A stretch of 64,000 nt of DNA from Hyphomonas sp. (GTDB lineage: Bacteria > Pseudomonadota > Alphaproteobacteria > Caulobacterales > Hyphomonadaceae). Shown here one piece after another: positions 52,437 to 62,147 of this stretch. Numbering within the stretch: the first letter of the stretch is position 1; every line of letters starts with the position of its first letter. The notes beneath the pieces are model-generated. The model saw nothing but the letters and a program-made list of their open reading frames with translations. It did no database searches and was not told the origin of the DNA. The stretch is taken from positions 124,001 through 188,000 of the forward strand of contig NZ_PNMA01000001.1 in the NCBI RefSeq assembly GCF_013823385.1. The letters run 5' to 3'. The translations under genes and the position numbers were made by a program.

Positions 52437-55400
52437 ATGACCCCCGCTGATGTCCTTTCATCCTCGAGCGGCCCGACCGCTTTTGCTGGCGCGCCTTTCG
52501 GCGCTGACCTGATCACGTTCTGTGAGGCATTGCAGAAGCGCGGCGGGATCGGCGTCTATGTGGCGCGCGATGACCGCCTCGCGCAGGCGGCGCGGCGGAT
52601 GGCGCTGTTTGCGGCGCCAAGGCTCGAGCAGGTGGACCTGCCGGGCTGGGACGTGCTGCCCTATGACCGGATCAGCCCGACACCAGCGGTGGCGGCGCGG
52701 CGCTGCGCGGGGCTGGCGCGGATATCCCGCTATGAGAAGGCGCAGGGGCCTCTGCTGGTGATCACCACGGCAGGGTCGCTGGTGCAGCGGGCCGCGCCGG
52801 TGGAGACGCTGCGCAAGGCCTCCCTCTCGATCCGAGCGGGCGAGACGGTGAAAGCCAATGAGCTGACCGAATATCTCGCCTTCAATGGCTATATCCGCGC
52901 CGGCACGGTGCGCGAGCAGGGCGAGTATGCCGTGCGCGGCGGGATCATCGACATCTTCCCGCCGACGGCGGGGGAGCCCTTCCGGCTCGATTTCTTCGGC
53001 GATGTGCTGGAGACGATCCGCACCTTCGACACCGAGACCCAGCGCTCCACCGGCAAGGCGGAAGCTGTGACCTTCGCGCCGGTGAGCGAGATCCTCTTCA
53101 ATGACAATGTGCTGGCCGCCTTCCGCGACCGGTTCCTGGAGACGTTCGGCCCGCCCTCGGGCGACCAGATGTATGAGGCGGCGCGCGCCTCGATCCGCCG
53201 GCAGGGCGTGGAATCCTGGCTGGCGCTGTTCCATCCGCGCCTTGATACGCTGTTTGACTATGTGGGCGAGGGCGCTCTCTTCGCGCTGGGCCATCTTTCC
53301 AGCGAGGCGGCGCATGAACGCCTGACGCAGGCGGCCGACTATCACGCTGCGCGCCTGGAAGCGGGCGGGGGCGATATCCGCAAGGCGCGCGTTCTGCCGC
53401 CGGGCCGGCTCTATCTGGAGGCTGATGAACTCGATGATCTGCTGGCGACCCGCGCCGTGGTGCGCTTCTCACCAGCAGAACCTTCGCCCAATACCTTCGA
53501 CATGGGCGGGCGCCGGGGGCGCGACTTTGCGCCTGAACGTCTGAGGACGGACGAGAACATCTTCGAGACCGTGATTGCCCATGCCCGCGCGCTCTATGCC
53601 AGTGGCAAGCCGGTGGTGTTTGCGGCCTGGTCGACCGGCTCTGCTGACCGGCTGATCAATGTGCTGACCGATCATGGCCTGACGGGGCTGGCGCAGGTTC
53701 ACACGCTGGAGGCAGCGAAGAAGACTGACTTTACGGTCGCTGAAGTGCCCATCGAGGAGGGGTTCAACCTTCCGGATCTGGCGATGATTTCCGAGGCCGA
53801 TGTTCTGGGCGACCGCCTGGCCGCGCCGCGCCGCAAGCGCAAATCGGCGAGCTTCATTACGGACGCCACCTCGCTCACGCCGGGCGATCTGGTGGTTCAC
53901 GTCGATCATGGCGTGGGCAGATATGTGGGCCTGAAAACGCTGGAAGTGACCGGCGCGCCGCATGACTGTCTGCAGCTGGAATATTCCGGCGGCGACATGA
54001 TTTTCATCCCGGTAGAGAATATCGATCTGATCAGCCGCTATGGCTCCGAGGATGCTGAAGGCCAGCTCGACAAGCTGGGCGGGGTTGGCTGGCAGACGCG
54101 CAAGGCAAAGGCCAAGAAGCGCATTCTGGAAATGGCCGCCGAACTCATGGCCATCGCAGCGGCCCGCGAACTCAAGCGCGCCGACGCCGTGCAGGGCGGG
54201 CAGGGCCTCTATGAGGAATTTGCCGCGCGCTTCCCCTATGAGGAAACCGACGACCAGCTTTCGGCCATCGAGGACGTGCTGGCAGACCTTTCCTCCGGCA
54301 AGCCGATGGACCGGCTGGTCTGCGGCGATGTCGGCTTTGGCAAGACCGAAGTGGCGCTGCGCGCGGCCTTCGTGGCGGCGATGAATGGCAAACAGGTGGC
54401 CGTGATCGCGCCCACCACGCTGCTCGCCCGCCAGCATTTCAAGACCTTCCAGGAACGCTTTGCCGGCTGGCCGCTGAATGTCCGCCCGCTGTCGCGTTTT
54501 GTTGGCGTGCGCGAAGCCGCCGAGACGCGCGATGGCCTGGCTGAAGGTACGGTGGATGTGGTGGTGGGCACCCATGCCGTGCTGAGCAAGGACATGAAGT
54601 TCAAGCGCCTCGGCCTGATGATCGTGGACGAGGAACAGCGTTTCGGCGTGAAGCACAAGGAACGCCTGAAGGAGCTGAAATCGGACGTACACGTCCTGAC
54701 GCTGTCGGCGACGCCTATTCCGCGTACGTTGCAGATGGCACTGACGGGCATCCGCGATCTCTCCATCATTGCCACCCCACCGGTGGACCGGCTCTCGGTG
54801 CGCACCTACATCACCGAGGAAGACACCGTCACGCTGCGCGAAGCGCTGCTGCGCGAGAAATATCGCGGCGGGCAGGCCTTCTATGTGGCACCGCGCATCC
54901 AGGATCTCGACAAGCTGGAGAATTTCCTGCGCACGCATGTGCCGGAAGTTTCCTTCATCGTGGCCCATGGCCAGATGGCAGCGGGCGAATTGGAAGACAT
55001 CATGACCGCCTTCTATGAGGGCAAATATGATGTACTGCTGTCGACCACGATTGTCGAAAGCGGCCTCGATATTCCGCGCGCCAACACGCTGCTGATCCAC
55101 CGGGCCGACATGTTCGGCCTCGCCCAGCTTTACCAGCTGCGCGGGCGCGTGGGCCGCTCCAAACTCCGTGCGTATGCGTACTTTACTACACCGAAGGACA
55201 AGGTGATCACCGAAAGCGCGGAGAAGCGCCTGAAAGTGCTGCAATCGCTGGATTCGCTGGGCGCAGGCTTCCAGCTGGCGAGCCATGACCTTGACATGCG
55301 CGGGGCGGGCAACCTGCTCGGCGATCAGCAGTCCGGCCAGGTCAAAGAGGTGGGCGTCGAGCTTTACCAGTCGATGCTGGAAGACGCGGTAAAGGCGCTG

Positions 55401-55997
55401 CGCGCCGGGGCGACGGACGAGGCGGATGTGGCAGACGACTGGTCGCCGCAGATCAATCTGGGCGTCGCTGTTCTGATCCCGGAAGATTATGTGGACGACC
55501 TCAATGTGCGCCTGTCGCTCTATCGGCGCCTCTCGGACATCGTGACGGCGCAGGACCGCGAAGCCTTTGCCGCTGAACTGATCGACCGGTTCGGACCGCT
55601 GCCCAATGAGACGCGCCAGCTGCTGGACGTGACGGCGATCAAGGTGTCGTGCAAGGCGCTCGGCATTTCCAAGCTGGATGCCGGGGAGAAGGGCGCCGTG
55701 TTTGCTTTCCGCCCTGACACCGTGATGGACCCGCAGAAGCTGATGCAGATTGTCCGTACACGGCCCGCGCAGATGAAGCTGCGCCCGGATTCCAAACTCG
55801 TCCATTCCGGCCTTGGCGGCACGCCGGAGCGGCGGCTTTCGGGCGCCAAGGCGTTCCTGCGCGAACTGGAAGCGGCCTGCGGCATCGTTTCGCCCGCGTC
55901 CACAGATGCGGTTGCGGCGATGCCCTCACGCCAGGCCGCCGCGCCGGAAGATAAGTGGAAGAAGCCGATGAAAAGCGGGCTGCTGAGCGAAGACTGA
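52437..55997 (+). CDS. mfd: Transcription-repair coupling factor Mfd
   Basis: A 1186-residue translocase that removes stalled RNA polymerase and recruits UvrA. Domains in order: UvrB-like module (about 1-380), RNA-polymerase-interacting CarD-like domain (about 480-560, [20 protein letters not shown]), RecG-like helicase core with Walker A CGDVGFGKTEVA and DEEQ box IVDEEQRFGV, QLRGRVGRSK, and the TRCF C-terminal domain (about 1020-1130). Length matches the family. Confidence 0.97.
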   Translation: MTPADVLSSSSGPTAFAGAPFGADLITFCEALQKRGGIGVYVARDDRLAQAARRMALFAAPRLEQVDLPGWDVLPYDRISPTPAVAARRCAGLARISRYEKAQGPLLVITTAGSLVQRAAPVETLRKASLSIRAGETVKANELTEYLAFNGYIRAGTVREQGEYAVRGGIIDIFPPTAGEPFRLDFFGDVLETIRTFDTETQRSTGKAEAVTFAPVSEILFNDNVLAAFRDRFLETFGPPSGDQMYEAARASIRRQGVESWLALFHPRLDTLFDYVGEGALFALGHLSSEAAHERLTQAADYHAARLEAGGGDIRKARVLPPGRLYLEADELDDLLATRAVVRFSPAEPSPNTFDMGGRRGRDFAPERLRTDENIFETVIAHARALYASGKPVVFAAWSTGSADRLINVLTDHGLTGLAQVHTLEAAKKTDFTVAEVPIEEGFNLPDLAMISEADVLGDRLAAPRRKRKSASFITDATSLTPGDLVVHVDHGVGRYVGLKTLEVTGAPHDCLQLEYSGGDMIFIPVENIDLISRYGSEDAEGQLDKLGGVGWQTRKAKAKKRILEMAAELMAIAAARELKRADAVQGGQGLYEEFAARFPYEETDDQLSAIEDVLADLSSGKPMDRLVCGDVGFGKTEVALRAAFVAAMNGKQVAVIAPTTLLARQHFKTFQERFAGWPLNVRPLSRFVGVREAAETRDGLAEGTVDVVVGTHAVLSKDMKFKRLGLMIVDEEQRFGVKHKERLKELKSDVHVLTLSATPIPRTLQMALTGIRDLSIIATPPVDRLSVRTYITEEDTVTLREALLREKYRGGQAFYVAPRIQDLDKLENFLRTHVPEVSFIVAHGQMAAGELEDIMTAFYEGKYDVLLSTTIVESGLDIPRANTLLIHRADMFGLAQLYQLRGRVGRSKLRAYAYFTTPKDKVITESAEKRLKVLQSLDSLGAGFQLASHDLDMRGAGNLLGDQQSGQVKEVGVELYQSMLEDAVKALRAGATDEADVADDWSPQINLGVAVLIPEDYVDDLNVRLSLYRRLSDIVTAQDREAFAAELIDRFGPLPNETRQLLDVTAIKVSCKALGISKLDAGEKGAVFAFRPDTVMDPQKLMQIVRTRPAQMKLRPDSKLVHSGLGGTPERRLSGAKAFLRELEAACGIVSPASTDAVAAMPSRQAAAPEDKWKKPMKSGLLSED

Positions 55998-56020
55998 GCC
56001 ATGGCAGGCACGGCGAACGG

Positions 56021-56097
56021 CTCATCCTGAGCGAAGTCGAAGGACGAGCCGGGGCTCGCACTGCATCTGGCCATCCTTCGACTTCGCTCAGGATGAG
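56021..56097. repeat. REP-like inverted repeat between mfd and the PopA-like gene
   Basis: The arms (56021-56046 and 56072-56097, 26 bp each, containing CTCATCCTGAGCGAAGTCGA) are reverse complements at 25 of 26 positions, with a 25-bp spacer. It lies between convergent genes. This sequence type is a widespread intergenic repeat in several bacterial groups. Confidence 0.85.
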
Positions 56098-56118
56098 AGG
56101 CGCACTGTTTGGCTGGAG

Positions 56119-57384
56119 CTACGCAGCAATCCGCGTACGCACGAAGGGGCCGATGAGGGCCGTGGAGATCAGCGTCTGCGGTGTATGATAGCTGCGCCGT
56201 TCGGTGACACGCCAGCTGAGGTCTGCCGGGCTTCCGGAGCGGTCCATGGCTTCGCCGATACGTTCGGCCAAGCGCACGCCGCCGCGATAGGGGGTGGCGG
56301 GCAGGGAGATGACAAACATGCCGGGCTCTGCCAGGGCGCCGCAATCGGTGTCGCGGATCTGGCGGGCTATTACGTCTCCGGCGATCTTCTGCGCCGGAAT
56401 GGATTTGGCGATTTCAGGCGGCAGCCGGAGGGTGAGAACCGACAGCGCCTCGGCCTGTTCCTGCGCGATCTGCATCTGGCGGGGCAGGTGGGCCTCGAAG
56501 AAGCCGCGCGTGAAGAGGCCAGTGGCGAGATCGGTGACCGTCAGCGCGGAAAGACCCGGCAGGGGCATCATCGGCGCGCTGGCATGCAGGCGGCGGCACA
56601 GCGCCTCCACGGTGTTGACGATTGTATCATCATCCGTTGCCGGATCAATGAGATCGGTCGCGTGGCTGAGCAGGGCGAGTTCGCGTTCGGTAAACTCAGC
56701 CTGCGGACGGCTGATGACGATCAGGGGCAGGCCGGCAAGGCCGTCTTCCTCGGAAATCCAGCGGCCCATGCCGCTGGCCTCTTCATGCGCCATGCTGAGA
56801 TCGATCAGCGCGGCGGCAAAGCGTTTGCTGGTCATGTGCTGGCGCGCCGTTGGCCGGGAGAGGGCGGCGGTAATCTCCACGCCGCGTTGGCGCAGGGCGC
56901 CCTGCAGCGACAGGAAGAAAGGCGACCCATCGCCGAGATAAAGGAGCGCTGGCACCGCGTTGATATCGACCGGGGGAAGCTTTGCGCCCAGCCCTTCGGC
57001 GGTGGCGCGGCGGATGGCGGCTTCGCGCAGGCGGCTGGCGCGGCGGGCGAGCGCGGCGAGGCGGCTGCGCAGGGTGGAGATGTCCTTGTCGAGCCGCAGA
57101 TGCAGGGCGCCCTCAAGCCGGGGCGCGTTCTGGCCGGACGTATTCAGCAGCACGATCTGGCGCGGGACGCTGCCGATCATTGCGGCGCGGCGCAGGCGTG
57201 CGAGCGTTTCCGGCGCGGCGCTGGCCATATCGACCAGCAGCGGATCGGCGGCGGAGAAATCTATATCGGCCGGGGCCGTGTAGGGGCGCAGGCCAGCGGC
57301 CTTCAGGCGCGATACGATCATTTCGAGGCGCGGACTGTTCGCGGCCACCTCGATGGGAGGATCGTAGAAGGAAAAATCCAGCAT
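56119..57384 (-). CDS. PopA-like protein: receiver-like domains plus degenerate GGDEF with kept I-site
   Basis: A 421-residue protein. Residues about 1-135 and 145-265 look like receiver-type domains; the second has Asp195 in AALIDLSM at the phospho-acceptor position. Residues about 280-400 resemble a GGDEF domain (VTDLATGLFTRGFFEAHL), but the catalytic GGDEF is EPGMF (353-357). The c-di-GMP-binding I-site RxxD is kept as RDTD (344-347), exactly five residues before the lost motif. This is the architecture of PopA, the c-di-GMP effector that directs CtrA to proteolysis in Caulobacter. The specific orthology is inferred. Confidence 0.72.
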   Translation of the reverse strand: MLDFSFYDPPIEVAANSPRLEMIVSRLKAAGLRPYTAPADIDFSAADPLLVDMASAAPETLARLRRAAMIGSVPRQIVLLNTSGQNAPRLEGALHLRLDKDISTLRSRLAALARRASRLREAAIRRATAEGLGAKLPPVDINAVPALLYLGDGSPFFLSLQGALRQRGVEITAALSRPTARQHMTSKRFAAALIDLSMAHEEASGMGRWISEEDGLAGLPLIVISRPQAEFTERELALLSHATDLIDPATDDDTIVNTVEALCRRLHASAPMMPLPGLSALTVTDLATGLFTRGFFEAHLPRQMQIAQEQAEALSVLTLRLPPEIAKSIPAQKIAGDVIARQIRDTDCGALAEPGMFVISLPATPYRGGVRLAERIGEAMDRSGSPADLSWRVTERRSYHTPQTLISTALIGPFVRTRIAA

Positions 57385-57524
57385 GCGGATACGCGCCTGA
57401 ATACTTGCTGAAAACTCGCAGAGAATGGCCGGGAGCGACGCTGCGGCACCCCTTCCTTTTGCGCCTCACCCCCTTAAAGTTCCGCTAACTCGACCATTAC
57501 AAACAGGACATCAGGAGGCCTCTC

Positions 57525-58622
57525 ATGGCTCAAGGACCACTCGCGGGCGTCAAGATTGTGGAATTTGCGGGCATTGGGCCTGGGCCGTTTTGCGGCATGC
57601 TGCTGTCGGACATGGGCGCGGATGTGATCCGCATCGACCGTCCGGGCAATGGCAAGCCGGGCCGGGCTGAAGATGTCGTCGGCCGTGGCCGCCGCTCAAT
57701 CGGGCTGAACCTGAAAGATCCGGCCGATGTGGAAGTTGCCCTGAAGCTGATCGCGCAGGCCGACGCGCTGATCGAGGGCTTCCGTCCTGGCGTGATGGAG
57801 CGCAACGGGCTTGGCCCGGATGTGGCGCTCGCGCGCAATCCGAAGCTCGTCTATGGCCGCATGACCGGCTGGGGCCAAACCGGCGCGCTCTCCCATTCGG
57901 CAGGCCATGACCTCAACTATATCGCCATCACCGGCGCCCTGCATGCGATGGGTGACGGCGATGGCCGTCCGCGCCCGCCGCTGAACCTGGTGGGCGATTA
58001 TGGTGGCGGGGCGCTGTACCTGGCGATGGGCGTGCTGGCGGCGATCATCAATGTGAAGAATGGCGGCAAGGGCCAGGTGATCGACGTGGCGATGTCCGAC
58101 GGCGCAGCCTCGCTGACGGCGATGTTCTGGGGTATGCGCGCCATGGGCGTGTGGACCGATGACCGCGAAGCGAACATGCTCGATGGCGGCGCGCACTTCT
58201 ACGACACCTACGAGACCAAGGACGGCAAATGGGTGTCCATCGGCTCCATCGAGCCGCAATTCTACGCCATCCTGCGCGAGAAGGCTGGCCTGACGGACGC
58301 CGCTTTTGATGCCCAGATGGACAAGTCCAAATGGCCGGAGCTGAAGAAGAAGGTCATGGCCGTGATCAAGACCAAGACCCAGGCCGAGTGGAACGCCATC
58401 ATGGAAGGCACCGACATCTGCTACGCGCCGGTGCTCTCCATGGCCGATGCGCCGAGCTACAAGCATAACGTGGATCGCGGCACCTTCGTCGAGATCGAGG
58501 GCGTGGTTCAGCCCGCCCCGGCGCCGCGCTTCTCCGAGACACCGGGCGCCATCCAGGGCCGCCCGCCGGGCCTGGGTGAGCATACCGAGCAGATCCTGAA
58601 AGACTGGGGCGTTTCGCGTTGA
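57525..58622 (+). CDS. CaiB/BaiF CoA-transferase family protein, alpha-methylacyl-CoA racemase type
   Basis: A 365-residue family III CoA-transferase fold. The N-terminal GPGPFCGMLLSDMGADVIRIDRPG is typical of alpha-methylacyl-CoA racemases. The expected catalytic His is in SHSAGHDLNYIAITGAL and the Asp in NLVGDYGGGALYLAMGV. It probably epimerises 2-methyl-branched acyl-CoAs before beta-oxidation. AGGAGG lies before ATG 57525. It overlaps the next gene by one base (TGATG). Confidence 0.92.
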   Translation: MAQGPLAGVKIVEFAGIGPGPFCGMLLSDMGADVIRIDRPGNGKPGRAEDVVGRGRRSIGLNLKDPADVEVALKLIAQADALIEGFRPGVMERNGLGPDVALARNPKLVYGRMTGWGQTGALSHSAGHDLNYIAITGALHAMGDGDGRPRPPLNLVGDYGGGALYLAMGVLAAIINVKNGGKGQVIDVAMSDGAASLTAMFWGMRAMGVWTDDREANMLDGGAHFYDTYETKDGKWVSIGSIEPQFYAILREKAGLTDAAFDAQMDKSKWPELKKKVMAVIKTKTQAEWNAIMEGTDICYAPVLSMADAPSYKHNVDRGTFVEIEGVVQPAPAPRFSETPGAIQGRPPGLGEHTEQILKDWGVSR

Positions 58623-59359
58623 TGAGCGCGCTGCCCGGCACCACCGGGCGGCGGCGCATCTATCTGATGCGGCACGGCTTTGTGGACTATACGTCTGCAG
58701 CCGTGCGCGCCGCGCGCGATCCCAAGGTGGCCACGCTGACCGAGCGGGGCGTCGAGGAAGCGCGCGCCGCCGGGATTGCCCTGTCAGAAGTGCATTTCGA
58801 CCTCGCCCTCTGCTCCGGTCTCGCGCGGACGCGGCAGACGGCGGAGATCGTGCTGGCCGAGCATCCCAATGCCCCTTCGCTGGAGGAAGATCCGCGCTTC
58901 GGCGAGCTGCGGTCGGGCAGCTATATGGACTTCCATTCGGCCGAGCATTTGGCGGCGGTGATGACGTTCACCTTCGAACAGGCGGGCGAGCCGGATGCCG
59001 CCTTCCTGCCGGGCGGGGAGCGATTCGCCGACGCGCTGATTCGCATCCGCGAGGGGCTGGCGGCGCTTCTGATGCGGCCGGGCTGGGCGTCTGCGCTGGT
59101 GGTGGCGCACGAAGTCGTGAACCGGATGCTGCTGGCAGACGTGATCGGCGCGCCGCTCGGGGCGAGCGCCGGCTTCGAGCAGGATACCGGCTGTATCAAC
59201 ATCCTCGATTTTGACCTGGTGCCAGCCGAGAGCGGGCGGGGCACGAAGGTGGAGCGCGGCGTGATCAAGGCGGTGAACCTCACGCCGGCGAACTATCTGA
59301 AGAACGGCATGAACCTGCGCAGCCTGGAAGCGATCTTCACGCGGCCCGAGGAAGAGTGA
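58622..59359 (+). CDS. Histidine phosphatase family protein
   Basis: A 245-residue phosphoglycerate-mutase-like phosphatase. The phospho-His motif is LMRHGFVDY (RHG), the second catalytic arginine is in CSGLARTRQTAEIV, and the late His in VVAHEVVNRMLL. Substrate unknown; small-molecule phosphatases such as those for alpha-ribazole phosphate or sugar phosphates are possible. The start ATG 58622 overlaps the racemase stop by one base, so both are expressed together. Confidence 0.88.
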   Translation: MSALPGTTGRRRIYLMRHGFVDYTSAAVRAARDPKVATLTERGVEEARAAGIALSEVHFDLALCSGLARTRQTAEIVLAEHPNAPSLEEDPRFGELRSGSYMDFHSAEHLAAVMTFTFEQAGEPDAAFLPGGERFADALIRIREGLAALLMRPGWASALVVAHEVVNRMLLADVIGAPLGASAGFEQDTGCINILDFDLVPAESGRGTKVERGVIKAVNLTPANYLKNGMNLRSLEAIFTRPEEE

Positions 59360-59479
59360 CAGGCGCGCGATTTGATCCGCCTGAGACCCCGCCCGCTGGC
59401 TGGGGAACCCATGATTGCGTGGTGTCCGCGCTGAAAATGTGTTAAAAGTTGCAAATGGGACGATCTATGGGGGATTTTC

Positions 59480-60097
59480 ATGTTTGCAGATGCATTGGCG
59501 GCTGCGTGCCTGGCCGAGTATGACCGGTGGGACAAAGGCGCGGGGCGCGAGACCTGGGGCACACCCGAGCACGCGAAAGACTATTACCTGTTTGTAAGAG
59601 ACTATTGGAAGTCGATCTCGAAGCCCTTTGATGGGCGCACGCTGGTGGAGGGAATCCGCCCGGCCTGGTCATCGGCTTTCGTATCCTATTGCGTCCGCAA
59701 GGCCGGGGCCGGGAAACAGTTCAAGTATAGCGAAGCACACTGCCACTACATCTACCCCGCCATGCAGCGGGCCGATGGGCAGAATGAGGGCTATGGCTAT
59801 ATCGCGCGCCCGCCTGAGACGTATGCGCCGAAGGTAGGGGATATCGTGTGCGCCGGGCGCCTCTATGCGAAAAACTACACCTACGATCAGGCGAAGCTGC
59901 GCTACCAGGCCGATAGCTTCTACCCCTCGCACGGGGATATCGTTACCGAAGTCGGCAAAAACTATGTCCGCGCGGTGGGCGGGAATATCCGCGACAATGT
60001 GGACATGAAGAAGCTTGAGACCGACGCGAACGGCTTCCTGAAGCTGCGTGAGGGAAAGTATCCGTGGATATGCGTGCTGGAATGCGTGATCCCCTGA
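59480..60097 (+). CDS. DUF2272 protein (NlpC/P60-like)
   Basis: A 205-residue protein matching DUF2272. The likely catalytic Cys is in SSAFVSYCVRKAG (about residue 74) and the His in FYPSHGDIV, in the order of papain-like NlpC/P60 and CHAP amidases. No signal peptide is visible, which leaves its location open; relatives are often linked to cell-wall or toxin-type hydrolases. It stands alone, with its own upstream region 59360-59479. Confidence 0.82.
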   Translation: MFADALAAACLAEYDRWDKGAGRETWGTPEHAKDYYLFVRDYWKSISKPFDGRTLVEGIRPAWSSAFVSYCVRKAGAGKQFKYSEAHCHYIYPAMQRADGQNEGYGYIARPPETYAPKVGDIVCAGRLYAKNYTYDQAKLRYQADSFYPSHGDIVTEVGKNYVRAVGGNIRDNVDMKKLETDANGFLKLREGKYPWICVLECVIP

Positions 60098-60445
60098 TGG
60101 GCTGGCCATTTGGGGGAGGGGCGCTTTCCCCTCACAGGCGAGTGATCGCCAATCTGAACCCCAAATAACAACACCGCTGCGCCCATATTCAGACTCAATC
60201 CCTTATTAACTGAAGCTGTCAGCGCAGAGCCAATCCGGCAGATTGCCAGGGCAAAGGGCTGACGTCCTTCTTGCATACCTTGGCCGGCCCTATGGGCCGG
60301 CCATTTTGTAGTTGCGGGGGATAAGCCAGCGGGCACTGAAATTGATGCCGTTTCGCGCTTGCCATCCCCGTTTGCCTGCGTTAACAGGCGCGCTTTCCCG
60401 CCGTCCTAACTGGGCGCGGCCCCACCAGATTCCGGAAGCAGTGCC
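60098..60445. other. 348-bp spacer between the DUF2272 gene and rpmF
   Basis: No gene is visible. It holds the terminator at 60281-60307 and, after it, the probable rpmF promoter region. Confidence 0.6.
60281..60307 (+). terminator. Rho-independent terminator upstream of rpmF
   Basis: A perfect 10-bp stem (TGGCCGGCCC/GGGCCGGCCA) with a 3-nt loop is followed by TTTT. It lies 180 bp past the DUF2272 stop, implying a long 3' UTR or another short transcript ending here. Confidence 0.8.
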
Positions 60446-60631
60446 ATGGCAGTCCCCAAGAGTAAGAAATCGAAATCGCGCACCCGCATGCGCCGCTCGC
60501 ATGACCGTCTGGCGATGAACACCTACATCGAAGACGCGAACTCGGGTGAACTTCGCCGTCCGCACCACATCGACCTGAAAACCGGCATGTATCGCGGCAA
60601 GCAGATCCTCGAGCCGAGCGACGAAATCTAG
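60446..60631 (+). CDS. rpmF: Ribosomal protein bL32
   Basis: A 61-residue large-subunit protein with the typical start [19 protein letters not shown] and the basic, RNA-binding N-terminus. The zinc-binding cysteines of some L32 proteins are absent, as in other alphaproteobacteria. ATG 60446 is followed by the family's standard sequence. A terminator follows 45 bp after the stop. Confidence 0.96.
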   Translation: MAVPKSKKSKSRTRMRRSHDRLAMNTYIEDANSGELRRPHHIDLKTGMYRGKQILEPSDEI

Positions 60632-60667
60632 TTCGCCCCGGTTGCGCTCATAAGCGCACCAGCCTAA

Positions 60668-62023
<1,356 letters not shown>

Positions 62024-62080
62024 CCTGCGCTGCCGGCCGGCCTGGTTGCCAAAGAGCTAACGCTCTGAAGAAATCTGCGG

Positions 62081-62099
62081 CGGCCCGTTAGGCGGGCCG
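62081..62099. terminator. Hairpin after eno
   Basis: A 7-bp perfect stem CGGCCCG/CGGGCCG has a 5-nt loop and lies 58 bp after the eno stop. No T-run follows, so termination is uncertain. Confidence 0.35.
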
Positions 62100-62147
62100 T
62101 CAGCAAGATCTGTTAAGACCACTCTCGTGAAATTGGGGGGGTGGCCA

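Noticed and set aside
53469-55805. Long minus-strand frame (778 codons) opposite mfd
   Set aside because: Antisense shadow of mfd caused by high GC in third positions.
57474-57488. Possible CtrA half-site pair (TTAA-N7-CTAA) between the PopA-like and racemase genes
   Set aside because: The second half differs from TTAA, and one near-match in 64 kb is expected by chance.
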